A stretch of 64,000 nt of DNA from the NCBI GenBank assembly GCA_937927945.1, contig CALEYW010000082.1, positions 116,427 to 180,426 of the forward strand, given 5' to 3'. The stretch comes from an uncultured candidate division WPS-2 bacterium. GTDB taxonomy: Bacteria; Vulcanimicrobiota; Vulcanimicrobiia; Vulcanimicrobiales; Vulcanimicrobiaceae. Each line of letters opens with the position of its first letter. Positions within the stretch are counted from its first letter, which is position 1. This document shows, piece by piece, positions 6,982 through 15,863 of the stretch. The translations under genes and the position numbers were made by a program. The notes below the pieces were generated by a model. It was not told where the DNA came from, did not search any database, and saw only the letters and a program-made list of their open reading frames with translations.

Positions 6982-7938
6982 TTAAAGGCGCCCCGCCCTA
7001 GGCTGCGCGCCCCCCGCGCTTTGCGCGGGGCCCCCGGGCCGACCGCGCAACGCGAGAACGGTACGCGGAATATGCTGCTGTGCTCGGTCCATCACCGTTG
7101 TCGTTCCTTCGGTCTTGCGGAGTGTTTCGATGAGCCAGGCGAGGCCGTCGTTGTAGCGCGGGCCGGGGCGTTCGAGGATGGCGGCGTCGGGGAGGGTGTA
7201 GACGTGATGGTCACGGACGGCACGCAGCGCGTTCCACGGCGCGCGGTCGAGCGATTCGTTCAGGTGCACGTCGGGATCGACGATCAGCACGTCGGGCTGT
7301 CGCGCGACGAGCGCTTCCGCGCTGTACCGCGCGTACGGAGCGTTGACGTCGGCGGCTGCGTTGCTTCCGCCGGCCAGCGCGATGAGGCTGGCGATGTAGG
7401 AGCCTCTGCCGACGGTGAACACCGGAGCGGTGCCGAGCACGACGAAAACCGACGGCCGGTGCGCCGGCCGAGCCGGGAGCGCGCCGGTCAGCGCAGCGGT
7501 GCGCGCGCGCAGGCGAGCGACGAGCGCACGCGCTTGCGCGGTGCGGCCGACGAGCGCTCCGATCCCGCGCAGGTTCGCATACACGTCCTCGAGCGAATCG
7601 TCGCGGAAGTAGCGCACCGGGATGCCGGCTCGCGTCACGTCCCGCGCGAGATTTTGCTGGGCGTCGATTGCGACGACGACGTCGGGATGGAGCGCGACGA
7701 TCCGTTCCGCATTGACCGCCGCGAACGACGAGACGACCGGAAGGTGCCTCGCTTGCGGCGGGTAGTCGCTGTACGCGGAAACGCCGACGACGCGCGAACC
7801 GGCACCCACGGCGAAGAGATCTTCGGTCAGCGACGGGATCAGCGAGACAACGCGTTGCGCAACGAACGGCGGCGCGGCAGAGGAGGCGCTCGGGGCGAAC
7901 GCGACGAGCCCGGCCAACGCGAGGCTGCGGAGGAGCAC
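6982..7938 (-). CDS. btuF: Cobalamin-binding periplasmic protein BtuF-like
   Basis: Substrate-binding protein for a BtuCD-type importer. From GTG 7938 it is 318 residues, with a signal peptide (hydrophobic LALAGLVAFAPSASSAA). The periplasmic-binding domain starts RVVSLIPSLTEDLFAVGAGSRVVG and continues with YPPQARHLPVV and LHPDVVVAID, as in the BtuF/FhuD class. The frame stays open further upstream across the riboswitch region, but no better start was seen. The C-terminal tail (Gly/Pro/Arg-rich, about 25 residues) includes a GC hairpin at 7013-7031 and may be non-essential. It is divergent from the riboswitch-led btuB operon and directly upstream of hflX. Confidence 0.85.
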   Translation of the reverse strand: MLLRSLALAGLVAFAPSASSAAPPFVAQRVVSLIPSLTEDLFAVGAGSRVVGVSAYSDYPPQARHLPVVSSFAAVNAERIVALHPDVVVAIDAQQNLARDVTRAGIPVRYFRDDSLEDVYANLRGIGALVGRTAQARALVARLRARTAALTGALPARPAHRPSVFVVLGTAPVFTVGRGSYIASLIALAGGSNAAADVNAPYARYSAEALVARQPDVLIVDPDVHLNESLDRAPWNALRAVRDHHVYTLPDAAILERPGPRYNDGLAWLIETLRKTEGTTTVMDRAQQHIPRTVLALRGRPGGPAQSAGGAQPRAGRL

Positions 7939-7984
7939 TCGCGGTGATACGCCGGGCCTGCGGGCACACCTCGTACCGACGCAC

Positions 7985-8172
7985 CAGGGACAAGCGATGT
8001 CGCCGCCCGAAAGTCGAAGCAAGTTCGCATGCGCGGGAAGCCGGTGAGAATCCGGCACGGTCGCGCCACTGTCAGCGGGGAGCCGCTGCCCGTCACGGTC
8101 CGGGGGATTGGAAGACGGCAGCACGACGGCATCGATCCGCAGAGTCAGGATACCGGCACGCGGACAGCCACC
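7985..8172 (+). promoter_or_regulatory. Cobalamin riboswitch
   Basis: Lies between divergent btuF and btuB and is oriented with btuB. Hallmark core pieces are in order: GGGAAGCCGGTGAGAATCCGG (8035-8055), then CGGTCGCGCCACTGT containing the B12-box GCCACTG (around 8056-8070), then GATTGGAAGACGG, then AGTCAGGATACCGGCAC at the 3' end. Outer limits are approximate. The btuB ATG follows about 30 nt later with GGGAAGG as Shine-Dalgarno, suggesting control of translation or premature termination of the btuB-btuC-peptidase-btuD transcript by adenosylcobalamin. Confidence 0.93.
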
Positions 8173-8203
8173 CGTCATCCCTCGCGTCAAGGGAAGGATC
8201 CCG

Positions 8204-10117
8204 ATGCTCTTCCGCACGTCCGCGGCGCTACGCGCCGCCCTGCTGGCACTTTGTGCCGCCCTTTGGGCAGAACCCGCGCTCGCTCAGACCGCACCCGCAC
8301 CGTCGCCCAGCCCTTCGCCGCTCCCGGAGATCGGGCGCGTCCAGACATCCGACCGGCGCGACGAGCCGCTCCGCGACACCGTCAAGACCACGTTCGTCGT
8401 CACCAAGAGCGAGATGCTGCGGCGCGGCGACGTCACCGTCGCCGACGCACTCGAACGTGTCCCCGGTCTGAGCGTTCAGCGCAACGGACCGCTCGGTACG
8501 CTCTCCGACCTCACGCTCGACGGCTACCGCACGAACCAAATCCTGCTGCTGATCGACGGCCGGCCGGCCGGCGGCGAGCAGATCGAGTTTCCGGCGCTCG
8601 ACACGATGCCGACCACCGGCGTGCAGCGCATCGAAGTCGTCGAAGGCGGCGGCGCCACGCTGTACGGCACCGGAGCGCTCGGCGGCGTCATCAACGTCAT
8701 CACCGACGGCGGCGCCGATCTGCGCCGTCGCGCGCGCGCCGCGGCGAGCTTCGACTCGCTCGGCGGCCGCAGCGTCGCGTTCGAGAACGGCACGTTCTCA
8801 TTCGAACGGCGGATCTCGGCGAACAACTACGCGTATCCGGCGATCGGGAACGTCGCGGCGGGCACGACGCGCAACGACGACTTTTCTTCGACGTCCGCGC
8901 GGGTCTCCACCGGCGGACGCGTGGGCGCGCTGCGCATCGACTTCGGCGCAGGACTGCGCGAGAACCATCTCGGCGCACCGGGCGACGCGGAGTTTCCGCC
9001 GCAGTCGCCGACGGCGCGCGAAAACACGACTACCGGCGATGCGCGCGTGCGCCTCGGCCTCGAGCGCGGGCGCACGTCGACGACGTTCGAGGTCAGCGGC
9101 ACGACGCTGACGTCGGTCTACACGTTCGATCCGAACGACCCAGCGGTCGCCGCGTTCAACCTGTTCGGCGGCACGACACAGCTCTCGCACGAAGGCCGCG
9201 TGCAGGCGAGTTTGCGCCACGTCGTGCAGAGCGATACATCGACGCTCGTCGCGGGGATCGATCTCGCCCGCGGAGCCGCCCGCGTCGACGACGGGATCAC
9301 GCCGTCCACGCTCGCGTTCGCCGAAACGGCCGCGTACGCGCAGCAGACGTTCTCCGCACCGGGCGGCGCGCGCCTCGACCTCGGCCTGCGCGCGGAGCGG
9401 GACGGCGCGTACGGCGGCATCGTCGCACCCTCGGCCGGCATCCGCATTCCCATCGGAGCGGGACTCGCCGTGCGCGCCAACTACGCGTCGGGCTTTCGCG
9501 CGCCGGCGATCCTCGATCTCGCGTTTCCGTCGTACTCGAACCCGAACTTGCGGCCCGAGCGCTCGCACGGCGGCGATCTCGCGCTCGACGCACCGGGCCT
9601 GCTCGGCGGCGCATCGCTGCGCTGGTTCGTGGGGAACGGCAACGATCTGATCTCGGCAAACCCCGCCTACAATTTCAGCTCGCCGACGTCGGCGACGAAT
9701 CCGTACCTGATCAACGTCGCGAAGTACGGCATCGCGGGGTTTGTCGGCACGATTCGCACGCGTGCGTTCCACGGCATCAGCTCGTCGCTCGCGGTGACCG
9801 ACACGTATCGCGCGCTCGATCTGACAGGCGTCGGGCGCCGGCTGCCGCGCCGGCCCGTGCTCGCGAGCGACCCCACGCTGGAATACGCCGCCCCGCGCAC
9901 CGGGCTCCTAGCCGCGGCGGGCTTTCTCGCGCACGTCGTCGGCCGGCACGATTCGCCCGACACCGAGTACACGCGGGTCGCCTACGCGCGCTTCCGCGCC
10001 GCGCCGGGTGCGCTGCTCTCGCTGCGCGTCGTGAACCTCGGGAACGAACGCTACGCCGACGTTTCGGGGTATCCGCTCCCCGGCCGTTCCTTCGCGGTCG
10101 AACTCTCGACCCGCTGA
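8204..10117 (+). CDS. btuB: TonB-dependent outer-membrane receptor, BtuB-like
   Basis: 637 residues from ATG 8204 (GGGAAGG about 7 nt upstream); an upstream in-frame ATG lies inside the riboswitch and was rejected. The signal peptide ends near ALAQ. A short Pro/Ser linker precedes a plug domain (MLRRGDVTVADALERVPGL; DGRPAGGEQIEFPALD; GGATLYGTGALGGVINVIT), then a 22-strand-type barrel region (GLRAERDGAYGG, NYASGFRAPAILDLAFP) and the closing NLGNERYADVSGYPLPGRSF. The riboswitch and the adjacent btuC/btuD identify the ligand as cobalamin or a related corrinoid. The final residue is Arg instead of the common aromatic C-terminal residue. Confidence 0.92.
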   Translation: MLFRTSAALRAALLALCAALWAEPALAQTAPAPSPSPSPLPEIGRVQTSDRRDEPLRDTVKTTFVVTKSEMLRRGDVTVADALERVPGLSVQRNGPLGTLSDLTLDGYRTNQILLLIDGRPAGGEQIEFPALDTMPTTGVQRIEVVEGGGATLYGTGALGGVINVITDGGADLRRRARAAASFDSLGGRSVAFENGTFSFERRISANNYAYPAIGNVAAGTTRNDDFSSTSARVSTGGRVGALRIDFGAGLRENHLGAPGDAEFPPQSPTARENTTTGDARVRLGLERGRTSTTFEVSGTTLTSVYTFDPNDPAVAAFNLFGGTTQLSHEGRVQASLRHVVQSDTSTLVAGIDLARGAARVDDGITPSTLAFAETAAYAQQTFSAPGGARLDLGLRAERDGAYGGIVAPSAGIRIPIGAGLAVRANYASGFRAPAILDLAFPSYSNPNLRPERSHGGDLALDAPGLLGGASLRWFVGNGNDLISANPAYNFSSPTSATNPYLINVAKYGIAGFVGTIRTRAFHGISSSLAVTDTYRALDLTGVGRRLPRRPVLASDPTLEYAAPRTGLLAAAGFLAHVVGRHDSPDTEYTRVAYARFRAAPGALLSLRVVNLGNERYADVSGYPLPGRSFAVELSTR

Positions 10118-10128
10118 AGGAACGACGG

Positions 10129-11118
10129 ATGCTCGCAGCGCGATTCGCCCTGCTCGCGGCGCTCGTCCCGCTGGCGATGCTGGTCGGCGTCGGGTTCGGC
10201 GGCGCGGCGCTCGAGCCCGGCGCGCTCGCGCACGCGCTGCTCCATCCCGCCGACGGCGGCGACGTCGCGACGATCGTGTGGCAATTGCGCGTGCCGCGGG
10301 TCGCGATCGCCGCCACCGTCGGCGCGTCGCTTGCGCTCGCCGGGACGCTGCTGCAGGCGCTGCTGCGCAACCCGATCGTCGATCCGTACCTGACCGGCGT
10401 CGCGAGCGGCGCCGGCGTGTCGATCGCCGTCGCGGCGACCGTCGGCGTCGCGCCGATCCTCGTCCCGCCGCTCGGCTTCGTCTCGGGGCTCGCCACCTCG
10501 ATCCTGGTGGCGCTCCTAGCGCGGCGCGGGCCACGGCTCGATGCGGAACGGCTGGTGCTCGCCGGCGTCTCGCTCTCCGCCCTGCTCTCGGCGATCGTGA
10601 CGCTCGCGATCGAGCGGCTCGCGCGCGGCACCGCCAGCGAAGCGATCCTCGCCTGGCTGGCGGGGTCGCTCGCCGGCCGGGGCTGGCCGGAGCTCGCGGC
10701 GGCGGCGCCGGAGGCGCTGGCCGGTCTGGTGTTGGGCGTCGCGACGATTCCGGCGCTCAACGTGCTGCGCCTCGGCGAAGGACGCGCGGCAGCGCTCGGC
10801 GTCGACGTCACCCGGCTGCAGTGGGCGCTGCTGGTCGCCTCCACGCTGCTCACCGCGGCCGCGGTCGCGCTCGCCGGACTGATCGGGTTCGTCGGACTGG
10901 TCGTACCGCATCTCGGACGGCGGGTCGTCGGGCCCGACCTGCGCGCGCTCGTTCCGGCCTCGATCCTGATCGGCGCCGCACTAGTCGTTCTCGCCGACGC
11001 TCTCGCCCGCACACTTGCCGCACCGGCGGAGATTCCGCTGGGCGTGCTGCTCGCGTTCGTCGGCGTGCCGACGTTCCTGGTGCTGTATCTGCGCGGCGCG
11101 GCGCGCGCGTATGCCTAG
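10129..11118 (+). CDS. btuC: Cobalamin ABC transporter permease BtuC (FecCD family)
   Basis: 329 residues, strongly hydrophobic, with the FecCD-family pattern: WQLRVPRVAIAATVGASLAL, GTLLQALLRNPIVDPYLTGV, IGFVGLVVPHLGRRVVGPD near the C-terminus, and the closing IPLGVLLAFVGVPTFLVLY. It starts at the ATG at 10129, 11 bp after btuB, with GAAGGA overlapping the btuB stop. It forms the inner-membrane channel with BtuD. The latter is separated from it by the metallopeptidase gene rather than following directly. Confidence 0.93.
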   Translation: MLAARFALLAALVPLAMLVGVGFGGAALEPGALAHALLHPADGGDVATIVWQLRVPRVAIAATVGASLALAGTLLQALLRNPIVDPYLTGVASGAGVSIAVAATVGVAPILVPPLGFVSGLATSILVALLARRGPRLDAERLVLAGVSLSALLSAIVTLAIERLARGTASEAILAWLAGSLAGRGWPELAAAAPEALAGLVLGVATIPALNVLRLGEGRAAALGVDVTRLQWALLVASTLLTAAAVALAGLIGFVGLVVPHLGRRVVGPDLRALVPASILIGAALVVLADALARTLAAPAEIPLGVLLAFVGVPTFLVLYLRGAARAYA

Positions 11119-11169
11119 CCGGCCGGATCGCTACGGGTGACGCGCGGGCGCCGCGCGTACTGGGGCGGG

Positions 11170-13156
11170 ATGAAGACTCGAGCCGCGCTGAAAGCGGCGC
11201 TCGTCGCATTCGGTCTGTGCATTGCGCTGGCCGCGTGCGGCGGCGGCGGGGGCGGCGGATCGATCGCCGGAGGCGGCGGAGTGGCTCCCACTTCGACGCC
11301 GACACCGGCTCTGCCGTCCGGATTCGTCCCGGCGCAAGGCGCGATCACGGTGATCCCCGGCGCGAACGGCCGCGCGGGCTCCGACCTCTTGCCGGGTTCG
11401 GCCGACGGCGTGATGCTCGCGCAGGTGCCCACGACGCCGACCGGACCGCCGAACGGAGCTGCGCTGACCCAATACACGGTCACCCTCACCGAGAACGCCG
11501 GCACGTCCCCGTCCTCCGCCGGCCGAACGACCGCGTCCGTCGATCGTGCGCTCGCGAAGCGCATCGTCGAAGATCGTGCCGCAGGCGAGGCGGATGGTCT
11601 ACGCGAGCAGCCCGGCGATCCGGCGGCGCTGCGCCGCTTGTTCGCTGGCGTACGCTCTCGGCCGATCTCCGGTGCGCCGGGTGCTCGCGCGCCGCGCGCC
11701 GCCGTGGTGACGGTCGGCACGACGCGTCCGTTCTCGATCATCACCTCCACCATCGGCAACGCGGGCGGCTGCGCCGCCGGATCGACGAACGGCCCGAACG
11801 GTCAGTATCAATGCCACAAGGTGATCACCGCAACGCTCGAAGCCGCCGGCGCGCACGGAAACATCTGGGTCGATCAGAACTCGCTGAGCGCGCCCGGCGA
11901 ATTCACGAACGCCGCGGCCGACGCGCAGCAGGTCGCGGCCGATTTCGATCGCTACTACGCGACGGAGACGAACGCGTTCGGGCCGGCCTGGTTCGCGACC
12001 ACGCAGCCGGTCCACTTCATCGACACTAGCGGGAACCAGTGCGACGCGAACGGCACCCCGTTGCCGGCGGGTCAGCGGGTCGCCAGCGACTTCAGCGGCG
12101 GGGCCGGGCAGTCGGTCGACATCGTCATCACCGACGCGCTGGCGGGAACCGGCGAAGGCGGCTACTACTACATCGTCGACGAGTTCCCGCAAGAAGTGTG
12201 GAACTGCTCCACGCCGCCCAGAGCGGTGAGCAACGACACGTCGATGTTCGTCATCACCGCCGACAACTACGCGGGGCTGGGTGCCGGCGTCCCACCGAAC
12301 AACGAAACCTATTGGTTGAACACCGACGCGCCGCGCAGCATGGCGCACGAGCTCCAGCATCTGCTGCACGCGCACAACAAGGCGATCTTCGCCCAGCTCA
12401 CCAGCGGAACGCCGACCTTCGATGCCTCGTTCATCGAGGAAGGCTGCTCGATGCTGGCCGAAGATCTGGCGACCGATCCGGCGCCCGGCCGGCATCTCGA
12501 CACGCCGCGTTACAGCTACACGTACCTGCTGCAGCCGTCGCTGTTCTCGTTGACCGCGTTCACCGGATATCAACCGAACCCGCTCGACACCTCGCCCAAC
12601 CCGCCCTACGGCTGGTACAGCAACACTGCCGGCAATTACGGTCAAGCGTATCTCTTCGCGCGCTACCTGTACGACCGCTTCAACCCCAGCGCCCTCAAGG
12701 CGATCTACGCGAGCACTACATCCGGCGCCGGCCCGGTCGTCGCGGCGGCGAACGGGGAGCCGTTCCCGCAGCTGTACCAAGAGTTCGTCCTCGCGCTCGC
12801 GGCGCAGAGCACGCCGGTGGCCCGGCCGCCGTACGCGTTCTCCTCGGCCGTCCTGCTGCGCGGCAACGTCGACGTTCCCTCGGTGCGACTCGCGCCGCTC
12901 AACGTCCGCCACCTGACGTTCGGCGGACCACAGCCGCCGCAGACGTTCGCCAACAACCAACCGACGGGATTCCTGAACATCGCTCCGGGTCTGAGCGCGA
13001 CGACGTTCATCATCGACGGCGCCACGCTTGTTCTTGCCGGCGTCGAACGCAGCGAACGGGGCGTCGATCGTCGTCACCGCCGCGGGCGTGCCGCCCGCCT
13101 ATCAAGGCGGGCTCGTGCAGGGTGCGCTGCCGACGCCGGCACCGAGCTCGCAGTGA
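11170..13156 (+). CDS. Zinc metallopeptidase lipoprotein (HExxH), apparently frameshifted at the C-terminus
   Basis: Starts at ATG 11170. The signal peptide has lipobox ALAAC, followed by Gly-rich and Pro/Thr-rich linkers. The catalytic signature MAHELQHLLHAHNK (HExxH, around 12346-12380) is followed by SFIEEGCSMLAEDL, whose Glu could be the third zinc ligand. The pattern resembles M30/hyicolysin-like gluzincins. The open frame runs to 13164, but its last 50 residues are abnormally Arg-rich. Near 13035 a +1 shift restores a natural tail (NGASIVVTAAGVPPAYQGG) ending at TGA 13154-13156, 4 bp before btuD. So a one-base indel, real or artefactual, is likely. The position between btuC and btuD implies co-regulation by the cobalamin riboswitch. 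Substrate unknown. Confidence 0.75.
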
Positions 13157-13160
13157 GCTC

Positions 13161-13934
13161 GTGACGCTGGCGCTCGAGCGGGTTTCGGTCGCGCGCGGCG
13201 GACGCACGCTGCTGCGCGACGTCTCGCTGACCCTCGACGGCGGCGTCGTCGCGCTGGTCGGGCCGAACGGCGTCGGAAAGACGACGCTGTTGCGCGCGAT
13301 GGCGGGCGTGCTGGCACCGTCGGCCGGCACGATCGCGCTGGACGGTGTTGCGGTGCGCACGCTGCCGCCGCGCGAACGGGCGCGGCGAATCGCCCTGGTC
13401 GACCCGACCGAACCGGTCCTCGCGGCACTTACGGTGGCGGACGCGGTGGGATCGGCGCGATTCCCGCATCATCGCTGGTGGGAGTGGGAGGCGACGGCCG
13501 ACGACACGCGCGCGATCGACGACGCGCTCGAACGCACCGCGCTGACGAGCTTTCGCACGCGCGAACTCGGAACGCTCTCCGCCGGAGAACGCCAGCGTGT
13601 CTGGATCGCACTGGCGATCGCGCAGCGCGCGGCGGTGATTCTGCTCGACGAGCCGACGTCGCACCTCGATTTGAAGGCGTCGGTCCAAACGCTGCAGCTC
13701 GTTCGCGAGCTCGCCGCCGCCGGCGCGCTGGTGGTCGCCGTGCTGCACCAGTTGGAAGAAGCATCGGCCTTCGCCGACCGCGTCATCGTGCTCGGCGGTG
13801 AAGGCGTGCTCGCCGACGGCAGGCCCGAAGCGGCGCTGACGTCGGCGACCATCGCCGCGGCGTACGGCGTCGACGTGGCGGTGGAACGCCGCCCCGAAGG
13901 GCTGGCATTTCACCGCCGCATCAGCGGTGTCTAA
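13161..13934 (+). CDS. btuD: Cobalamin ABC transporter ATPase BtuD
   Basis: 257-residue ABC ATPase starting at GTG 13161. Walker A GPNGVGKTT at residues 34-42, signature LSAGERQRVWIALA, Walker B VILLDEPTSHLD and the H-loop in VVAVLHQLEEA are all intact. It belongs to the FecE/BtuD-type family and completes the BtuBCDF set. It starts 4 bp after the likely true end of the metallopeptidase gene. It ends 10 bp before a convergent porin gene, with no room for a conventional terminator between them. Confidence 0.92.
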   Translation: MTLALERVSVARGGRTLLRDVSLTLDGGVVALVGPNGVGKTTLLRAMAGVLAPSAGTIALDGVAVRTLPPRERARRIALVDPTEPVLAALTVADAVGSARFPHHRWWEWEATADDTRAIDDALERTALTSFRTRELGTLSAGERQRVWIALAIAQRAAVILLDEPTSHLDLKASVQTLQLVRELAAAGALVVAVLHQLEEASAFADRVIVLGGEGVLADGRPEAALTSATIAAAYGVDVAVERRPEGLAFHRRISGV

Positions 13935-13944
13935 GTGATCGTCG

Positions 13945-15180
13945 CTAGAACTTGACGATCGCCTCGAGGCCGAGGCTCGAGAGTCGATTGATCGGCTTCA
14001 AGTTCCCGTCGACCCATGGCGTTTGATTGGAGCGGTCCTCGCGGCCCTCCACGCGGAACAGAAGCGATGAGGAGGGCGCGTACGCGAACGTCAGCGTCCC
14101 CTCGTTCCATTTCTGCGCGTAGGTCGTGCGGAAGCCTTGCGGATCGTTGAACTGTTCGTAGCGTCCGGTCAGCGTGATCTTGCCGGTCAGCGCCGCGCTG
14201 GCGTATCCGGCCAAGCCATTCCAACTGGCGGTGCCGAAGCCGTTGGCTGCGCCGGTCCCGTCTACCAGCGTCACGTTGGTCATGCGGCCGGTGTCGTAGT
14301 TCAGCGTGCCGGTCATGACCGGACCGAACTTGTATGTCCCGACCGCGTCGATCACCGAGCGGTGGCCGAGCACGCCGGACCAGTTGTTCGGGATCCCGTT
14401 CACGTCGATGATGCTGTTGTGGTACCCGTAGGCGGTCTGTTCGGTCCCCGAATAGCCCTGGGTGGACAGCGTAAGGTTCTTGTTGGTATACGCCAGACCG
14501 CCCTCACCGGTATGCGCGCCGGTTCCGTTTCCTTTCGTGTTGTCCCAGCCGTTGTTGATGCCGGCGATCACGCTGAGCGTGGACGTCGCTGCCCAGGTCA
14601 GACGCGCGCCGGTATGCGTGAACGGGATGGCGTACCCGAAGAGAATCGAGCGCGAGAAGTTGAGGTCGCTCGGGCTCTCGAGCACTTCGGCACCTGCCAG
14701 CGTAGCGTATTTTCCGACCTGGAGCGTGAGCGGACCGGCGGTGCCTGAGACATAGGCCGCGGTAAGGTCGACGCTGTTGAAGTTCGCGGTGGGCCATGAT
14801 GCAATGACGTCGGCGTCTTGACCGAGAGAAACTTCTACCTTCCCGCCGATCGTACCATTTTTGATCAGCTGCAAGTTCAGGTTGTTGAGCATCGGCTGCT
14901 TGTTGACCGTATCGAAGACGCGCGAATTCGCGCCGTCCCCGAATTGGAACGACTTCGAGGTGCCGGCGAGACTGTACGACGCGTCGGCGAAACCCGTCGT
15001 CACCCACGCTCGTGGTGTCGGTGACGGTGATGGGCTTGGCGACGGCGCGGGCGACACGCTCGAGGCAGGTGATGCGGCCGGTGCCCGTGATACGGCCGGT
15101 GCCGGTGATGCTTGCTGCGCGAGCACCGGCACAGCAGAAACGACGCATGCGGCGAAGAACGCCGCGGCGAGGATTTTCAA
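13945..15180 (-). CDS. Outer-membrane beta-barrel porin (BBP2/OmpL-like)
   Basis: 411 residues starting at TTG 15180, a choice dictated by a very strong AGGAGGAGG directly upstream. The signal peptide ends around VLAQQ. A 35-residue Ala/Pro/Ser linker (repeated SPSP) precedes the barrel, which shows alternating strands and conserved phrases of the putative beta-barrel porin-2 family: YAIPFTHTGARLTW, IAGINNGWDN and a C-terminal strand ending in Phe (LEAIVKF), as expected for BAM recognition. Probably a general diffusion porin; substrate unknown. It is transcribed toward btuD. Confidence 0.8.
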   Translation of the reverse strand: MKILAAAFFAACVVSAVPVLAQQASPAPAVSRAPAASPASSVSPAPSPSPSPSPTPRAWVTTGFADASYSLAGTSKSFQFGDGANSRVFDTVNKQPMLNNLNLQLIKNGTIGGKVEVSLGQDADVIASWPTANFNSVDLTAAYVSGTAGPLTLQVGKYATLAGAEVLESPSDLNFSRSILFGYAIPFTHTGARLTWAATSTLSVIAGINNGWDNTKGNGTGAHTGEGGLAYTNKNLTLSTQGYSGTEQTAYGYHNSIIDVNGIPNNWSGVLGHRSVIDAVGTYKFGPVMTGTLNYDTGRMTNVTLVDGTGAANGFGTASWNGLAGYASAALTGKITLTGRYEQFNDPQGFRTTYAQKWNEGTLTFAYAPSSSLLFRVEGREDRSNQTPWVDGNLKPINRLSSLGLEAIVKF

Positions 15181-15368
15181 ACCTCCTCCTAACTCCAGTG
15201 AGAATAGGAGCCATTGTATGCCGCCAGGCGGCGAACGCCATTGGGGATTTGACTAAGCGTTGCGCTTGCCGCTACGACGTGTGTCCGCGATCTTTGTCGG
15301 ACTTCCGCTTCGCTACGGCCCGGCGCGCAGGCACGAGCCCGCGCGATTGGACAAATGGCGAACGGGAG

Positions 15369-15758
15369 TCAGCGGCCGCGCTGCAGCGCTCGCACGTCCA
15401 GCGACGTCACCCAGCCGTAGTGCCCCTTGTTCGGGCCGTTGATCAGGCGCACGCCGACCGCGTCGAGCGGCTCGGTGACGTATTTCGGCCGGACGATCCC
15501 GGGATTGCACTGCACGACGATCGCCCGCGTGCCGGGCTTGGCCAGGACGGAGTGGATCAGCACCTCGCGGGTCGAGCCCCAAAAGCCGGCGGCGTAGTCG
15601 ACGACCCGCTGTTTCGAATCCCAGACGAAGACGTCCGGATCGATGTCGGCCGACTTGAGGACGATCGCCGCCCCAGTCGGCTGCGCGCACGGCGCGGCCG
15701 TCGCGGGGACGCTCAGCGCGGCGAGCAAGGCGACTGCCCCGAGGGCGCGGCGGACCAC
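15369..15758 (-). CDS. Secreted protein of unknown function
   Basis: 129 residues from GTG 15758. The frame is open much further upstream, but that part is antisense to the divergent hydrolase. The N-terminus is a clear signal peptide (ALGAVALLAALSVPATAA) with cleavage before PCAQP. The mature domain of about 100 residues (DPDVFVWDSKQRVVDYAAGFW; VLAKPGTRAIVVQCN; NGPNKGHYGWVTSLDVRAL) ends in a phrase reminiscent of SH3-like domains. Two cysteines (in PCAQP and VVQCNPG) could form a disulfide. No family was recognised. Confidence 0.6.
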   Translation of the reverse strand: MVRRALGAVALLAALSVPATAAPCAQPTGAAIVLKSADIDPDVFVWDSKQRVVDYAAGFWGSTREVLIHSVLAKPGTRAIVVQCNPGIVRPKYVTEPLDAVGVRLINGPNKGHYGWVTSLDVRALQRGR

Positions 15759-15863
15759 GACCCGCGTTGCGACGGATTCGCGCGACGCTCCTTCGTACGC
15801 CAACGTTCCAGGGGTGTGCGGACGCTCGAAACGCCGTACGCTTCGAGGGGGTAGCAGGGGACA

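Noticed and set aside
8029..10128. Upstream part of the long frame leading into btuC
   Set aside because: Shadow of btuB in the +1 frame; only the segment from ATG 10129 has FecCD motifs.
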